Shown: positions 5,537-7,926 of the stretch, piece after piece | Position numbering within the stretch: the stretch's first letter is position 1 | Layout: the number at the start of each line of letters is the position of its first letter | Assembly: GCA_023954595.1 (NCBI GenBank) | Contig: JAGSHJ010000130.1 | Span: 1 to 7,926 of the forward strand | Origin: Bacteriovoracaceae bacterium | GTDB lineage: Bacteria; Bdellovibrionota; Bacteriovoracia; Bacteriovoracales; Bacteriovoracaceae | DNA length: 7,926 nt | Direction of reading: 5' to 3' | Position numbers and translations under genes: made by a program | The notes under the pieces: generated by a model | What the model was told of the DNA's origin: nothing | Seen by the model: the letters and a program-made list of their open reading frames with translations, nothing else | Database searches by the model: none

Positions 5537-6313
5537 AAATGTGACCTTTGCACTATAGCGATCATTATTAAATAATTTAGAGGCCTCTAGTCCTAGACGT
5601 AGTTTTTTATAAGTATACTCTATACCGCCTATATAGTGATTGGAGCTTCCATCAACATCGACTGAAGAAGTACTACTTAGATTCACATCAAAGATCGTAG
5701 CATCACCACTTGTCTTCATATCTCCATCAAAACTAACAACGCCATAGCCTAAATAAATAATAAAATCTCCCAACTCATAGCCTAGTATAGATTGCCAACC
5801 AGAGAAGGAGTCTTCAATATCAACATCTACAGTCATGGCATCAACGAGCTGTTCATAAGATATTTCAGCATACCCTCGATACGCTTTAGCACCTAATGCC
5901 AACCCTTCATATTCTAAGAGCAACAACTGTATCGCCAAAGACCTAGAGCTAACATTATACTCTCCTACATCAATTTTCGGTAAAAAGAGTGCCTCTATGG
6001 TTATGAGGTCTGCGACTCCAAGTCTGGCCATCAAATTCCCTACTGGTAGATAGTCATAGCTGTCCTCACCACCAGAGTCAGCTACAAATTTATCAATGTC
6101 AGGAGTTTGGGCATAACTACCCATTACACCCACTTCCAAGGCATAGTCTGTACCATTTATGGAGTGCGAACTAGATACACTTGTATGAGCGGACAAAGAT
6201 GTAATATCTTTCATGATTTTTTCAACATCTTTCTCATTGAGGTTTTCAAACCTAAGTTGAGCACTGACATTACATGTAAGAAATAAAGAGATTAAGAATA
6301 AAAGTATATGCAT
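5522..6313 (-). CDS. Signal-peptide protein, probable outer-membrane beta-barrel
   Basis: This is a 263-residue protein. Starting at ATG 6313, residues 1-18 form a typical signal peptide (MHILLFLISLFLTCNVSA, then QLRF). The mature part begins with a short helical segment (LNEKDVEKIMKDI). It continues as alternating hydrophobic/polar stretches with many Gly, Tyr and Ser, such as YALEVGVMGSY, SLAIQLLLLEYEGLALGAKAY, GDFIIYLGYGVVSF, HYIGGIEYTYKKLRLGLEASKLF and a final YSAKVTFLNIF. The C-terminal Phe fits the signal for outer-membrane insertion. I do not recognise a specific family; ligand and role are unknown. The start is chosen because AAGGGGGG lies just upstream; an in-frame ATG 13 codons earlier would spoil the signal peptide. 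It follows arfB by 51 bp on the same strand. Its stop lies inside the end of the convergent ABC1 gene. Confidence 0.75.
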   Translation of the reverse strand: MHILLFLISLFLTCNVSAQLRFENLNEKDVEKIMKDITSLSAHTSVSSSHSINGTDYALEVGVMGSYAQTPDIDKFVADSGGEDSYDYLPVGNLMARLGVADLITIEALFLPKIDVGEYNVSSRSLAIQLLLLEYEGLALGAKAYRGYAEISYEQLVDAMTVDVDIEDSFSGWQSILGYELGDFIIYLGYGVVSFDGDMKTSGDATIFDVNLSSTSSVDVDGSSNHYIGGIEYTYKKLRLGLEASKLFNNDRYSAKVTFLNIF

Positions 6314-6316
6314 TGT

Positions 6317-6335
6317 CCCCCCTTGTATTGTGGGG
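6317..6335 (-). promoter_or_regulatory. G-run Shine-Dalgarno within a possible sequestering hairpin, beta-barrel gene
   Basis: The mRNA reads CCCC (6335-6332), a 9-nt ACAATACAA loop, then GGGGGG (6322-6317) and ATG at 6313. The G-run with its preceding AA is the only plausible Shine-Dalgarno, and the CCCC can pair with it. It decides the start at 6313 and may lower translation. The stem is only 4 GC pairs, so the regulatory role is tentative. Confidence 0.4.
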
Positions 6336-6364
6336 TTCAACAATGATGCCAAACATTGAATCGA

Positions 6365-6760
6365 TTAAAACTTCTCTGAACGATTTTTCTTTTTATCAGA
6401 GTGACGCTTTTTATTATCTAGTCTTTTTTTAACAGAGCTTCTAGTGGGTTTTGTGGCACGACGTTTTTTAGGTTCAGCTTTTGCGGCCAGCAACATTGAT
6501 CTAAGCTTTGTCTCGCAATCAAGTTTATTCCTACTTTGACTTCTGTGCCTCTGAGACTGGATCACCACTTCCCCATGCTCATTAACAAATCTCTTGAAGA
6601 GTGTCCTAAAGCGGTTTTTCAAATAAGTTGAAACCGACTTGGAGTTTTCCATATCCCAGTGAAGAGTGGCCTGTGTGTTCACTTTATTGACGTTTTGCCC
6701 GCCGGCACCGGAGCTTCTTGAATAGGTAAATTTTATTTCACTAGGATCGACTTTTAGCAT
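6365..6760 (-). CDS. arfB: Alternative ribosome-rescue peptidyl-tRNA hydrolase ArfB
   Basis: This is a 131-residue protein (E. coli ArfB/YaeJ has 140). It is a class-I release-factor-like hydrolase that frees nascent chains from ribosomes stalled at the 3' end of mRNA. The catalytic GGQ is G20-G21-Q22 in the context SRSSGAGGQNVNKVNT, which is the RF signature. It is followed by the short catalytic domain with VVIQSQRHRSQSRN at about 65-78. The C-terminal third (about 94-131) is the Lys/Arg-rich tail that enters the empty mRNA channel. The codon-recognition domain of full release factors is absent, as expected. The ATG at 6760 has no Shine-Dalgarno, but a good promoter ends 6 nt before it, which suggests a leaderless mRNA. 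It is divergent from gloA across 50 bp and probably co-transcribed with the beta-barrel gene. Confidence 0.93.
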   Translation of the reverse strand: MLKVDPSEIKFTYSRSSGAGGQNVNKVNTQATLHWDMENSKSVSTYLKNRFRTLFKRFVNEHGEVVIQSQRHRSQSRNKLDCETKLRSMLLAAKAEPKKRRATKPTRSSVKKRLDNKKRHSDKKKNRSEKF

Positions 6761-6766
6761 GAAGTT

Positions 6767-6794
6767 ATATTAACATGTAACAATAATTGATCAA
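6767..6794 (-). promoter_or_regulatory. arfB promoter with extended -10, likely leaderless
   Basis: On the minus strand, TTGATC (6794-6789) and TAATAT (6772-6767) are spaced by 16 bp, and TGT directly precedes the -10 as in an extended -10. Each hexamer matches the consensus at 4/6. AACTTC then leads to ATG 6760, so the start site should fall at the start codon. The -35 lies in a TTGATCAA palindrome (6787-6794), a possible operator shared with divergent gloA. Confidence 0.55.
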
Positions 6795-6810
6795 CGTTTA
6801 GGAGTTTAAA

Positions 6811-7266
6811 ATGCGTTATTTGCACACAATGATAAGAGTTAAAAACCTTGATGAATCTCTAGACTTCTTTTGTAACAAGCTGGGATTAAAGGAAGTTAAA
6901 AGACAAGACAGTGAACAAGGAAAATTTAGCCTGATCTTCCTGGCGGCTCCCTCAGATGAAGAAAGTGGTGCTAAAACGAGTGCTCCTCTATTAGAGCTAA
7001 CTTACAACTGGCCAGATGAGAATGGTGAAACAGAAACATACACAGGTGGCAGAAACTTTGGCCATTTAGCTTACGAAGTAGATGATATCTATAAAACTTG
7101 TGCGCAGCTTATGGAAAAAGATGTAACGATCAATAGACCGCCTAGAGACGGATACATGGCATTTCTTAAAAGCCCTGATGGGGTTTCAATTGAACTACTT
7201 CAAAAGGGAGAGAGGTTAGAGCCCCAATCTCCATGGAAAGACATGCAAAACACAGGTACTTGGTAA
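6811..7266 (+). CDS. gloA: Lactoylglutathione lyase (glyoxalase I)
   Basis: This is a 151-residue VOC-fold metalloenzyme. It isomerises the hemithioacetal of methylglyoxal and glutathione to S-lactoylglutathione, the first step of methylglyoxal detoxification in the cytoplasm. The two beta-alpha-beta-beta-beta modules are clear: HTMIRVKNLDESLDFF at the start, and FGHLAYEVDDI in the second. The four expected metal ligands are present: H5, E62 (LLELTYN), H85 (GHLAYEV) and E128 (SIELLQ). It is close in size to the short Ni/Co-type bacterial enzyme (E. coli 135 residues), with a small insertion around residues 46-58 (SDEESGAKTSA) and a C-terminal extension ending in NTGTW. AGGAG at 6800-6804 lies 6 nt before the ATG. 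It is divergent from arfB and ends in a strong terminator. No gloB is in view. Confidence 0.92.
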   Translation: MRYLHTMIRVKNLDESLDFFCNKLGLKEVKRQDSEQGKFSLIFLAAPSDEESGAKTSAPLLELTYNWPDENGETETYTGGRNFGHLAYEVDDIYKTCAQLMEKDVTINRPPRDGYMAFLKSPDGVSIELLQKGERLEPQSPWKDMQNTGTW

Positions 7267-7276
7267 TAGAAAAGAT

Positions 7277-7301
7277 AGGGTCTCAATTGAGACCCTTTTT
7301 T
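7277..7301 (+). terminator. Rho-independent terminator of gloA, possibly bidirectional
   Basis: A perfect 18-bp palindrome, GGGTCTCAATTGAGACCC (7278-7295), forms a 7-bp stem with an AATT loop, followed by six T. It lies 11 bp after the gloA stop and directly after the end of the convergent gene. Read on the minus strand it is followed by a mixed CTATCTTTTCTATT tract, so weaker termination there is possible. Confidence 0.92.
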
Positions 7302-7302
7302 A

Positions 7303-7926
7303 TTATCTTGCGTAGTAAATCACTGGAACTGAACTTGCTCCAGAATTAGTACAGTACTTATAAATTGTAGTCTTACCCATTGATTCAATGGCATCAACTG
7401 CCTTTTCAAGCTGCTCCTGGCAAGCACTTTCACTGGAGTAAACACCACCTTTAAATGTTTGAATAAACGGTGTTTTAGATTTTTTAACATACAAAATGTA
7501 CTCGTATGAATGGTTTCCATACTCTGAGCATCCTGCCTCGCCTAATTCGACATCAACGCTTTCAAGTGCTCTCTGTATAGATACAGCATCAATTGAACAC
7601 GTTTCATCTCGGGACAATCTCTTACCAAGAATTGATTTAATCTCAATGCTATAGTGTCGTGAGACATCAATAGTGGGAGTAAAAATCTCTTTCATGGGAA
7701 ATGTCACACTTTTCTCGCAAGTTGCAATAAGGGTATTCACACCATGTTTGCTTAATGTATCCTTAATTCTATCTAGAGAATTTCTACACTGTTGTTCTTG
7801 AGAGTATTTCATTGGCAAATTTAGACGAGTCACAAGTTGAAAATTGTAGTCAACATAATCAACCACTAGTTTTTCGCCGTCACAAAAGCTTGCTACTGTC
7901 TGTAATTGCGCATTTTCAAATGAAAA
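7303..7926 (-). CDS. Cys-x22-Cys repeat protein, unrecognised (5' end beyond window)
   Basis: The frame is open from the TAA at 7303 to the right edge (207 codons visible). An internal GTG at 7866 is in frame but need not be the start. I do not recognise the family. The protein is modular. Numbered in the visible part, cysteine pairs C47/C70, C110/C133 and C169/C192 each have exactly 22 residues between them, and C15 looks like the second cysteine of a fourth, cut-off module. Each pair brackets a helix-like segment (RNSLDRIKDTL, SIDAVSIQRALESV, QEQLEKAVDAIESM). A strand-rich aromatic segment follows (VDYNFQLV, HYSIEIK, YEYILYV, VPVIYY). Such regular cysteines suggest disulfides and an exported protein, but the N-terminus that would show a signal peptide is missing. 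It is convergent with gloA and shares its terminator region. Confidence 0.75.
   Translation of the reverse strand, partial: FSFENAQLQTVASFCDGEKLVVDYVDYNFQLVTRLNLPMKYSQEQQCRNSLDRIKDTLSKHGVNTLIATCEKSVTFPMKEIFTPTIDVSRHYSIEIKSILGKRLSRDETCSIDAVSIQRALESVDVELGEAGCSEYGNHSYEYILYVKKSKTPFIQTFKGGVYSSESACQEQLEKAVDAIESMGKTTIYKYCTNSGASSVPVIYYAR
7351..7788 (-). repeat. Three protein-level Cys-x22-Cys modules
   Basis: The three modules are encoded at 7788-7717, 7599-7528 and 7422-7351. They are 24 codons each from first to second Cys, joined by linkers of 39 and 35 residues. DNA identity between modules is low, so this is an old duplication seen only in the protein pattern. Confidence 0.65.

Noticed and set aside
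7320..7520. Second minus-strand frame of 66 codons inside the Cys-repeat gene
   Set aside because: The other frame carries the regular cysteine pattern and stays open to the window edge; this one shows nothing coherent.

Overview
The window is AT-rich and densely coded on both strands. It looks like chromosomal backbone of a Gram-negative bacterium. Two proteins carry signal peptides, one of them is probably an outer-membrane beta-barrel, and there is an inner-membrane YdjM-type hydrolase. Gene style and the mix of families bring marine Bdellovibrionota/Bacteriovoracaceae-like bacteria to mind, but that placement is an impression from memory, not a demonstrated assignment. I see no mobile element, tRNA, rRNA, CRISPR array or phage gene.

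Left block (1-2037, all minus strand). This is a likely four-gene transcription unit, read right to left: a small winged-helix-like protein, a long PhnA/YjdM-type zinc-ribbon protein whose start lies one base after the preceding stop, a small basic DUF7218/Rho-N-like protein with a strong Shine-Dalgarno, and a membrane-bound YdjM-family metal-dependent hydrolase that runs off the left edge. A 119-bp divergent gap separates this block from a secreted endonuclease/exonuclease/phosphatase-fold protein (2157-3236, plus).

Centre (3244-5536). A 74-residue orphan on the minus strand converges on the nuclease. Divergent from it is a two-gene plus-strand operon: a thioredoxin-fold protein with a WCGAC active site, overlapping by 20 bp a small DUF6952-like protein. 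The operon ends in a clean GNRA-loop terminator. A soluble ABC1/UbiB/ADCK-type kinase-like protein follows. Its 3' end overlaps the end of the convergent gene by 15 bp.

Right block (5522-7926). On the minus strand the ribosome-rescue hydrolase ArfB is followed by a signal-peptide-bearing beta-barrel candidate. Divergent from arfB is glyoxalase I (gloA), which ends in a strong palindromic terminator shared with a convergent, 5'-truncated protein. That protein is built of repeated modules, each holding a cysteine pair at exactly the same spacing.

Two themes recur. First, three transcription-unit heads (winged-helix gene, ABC1 gene, arfB) lack a Shine-Dalgarno and have a -10-like hexamer ending exactly 6 nt before the ATG, which suggests leaderless mRNAs. 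Second, several genes deal with stress or housekeeping (thioredoxin-like, glyoxalase, ArfB, ABC1 kinase) but do not form one pathway. I found no convincing new multi-gene system. The best leads are the Cys-x22-Cys repeat protein, the altered thioredoxin with its small partner, and the leaderless-start pattern.
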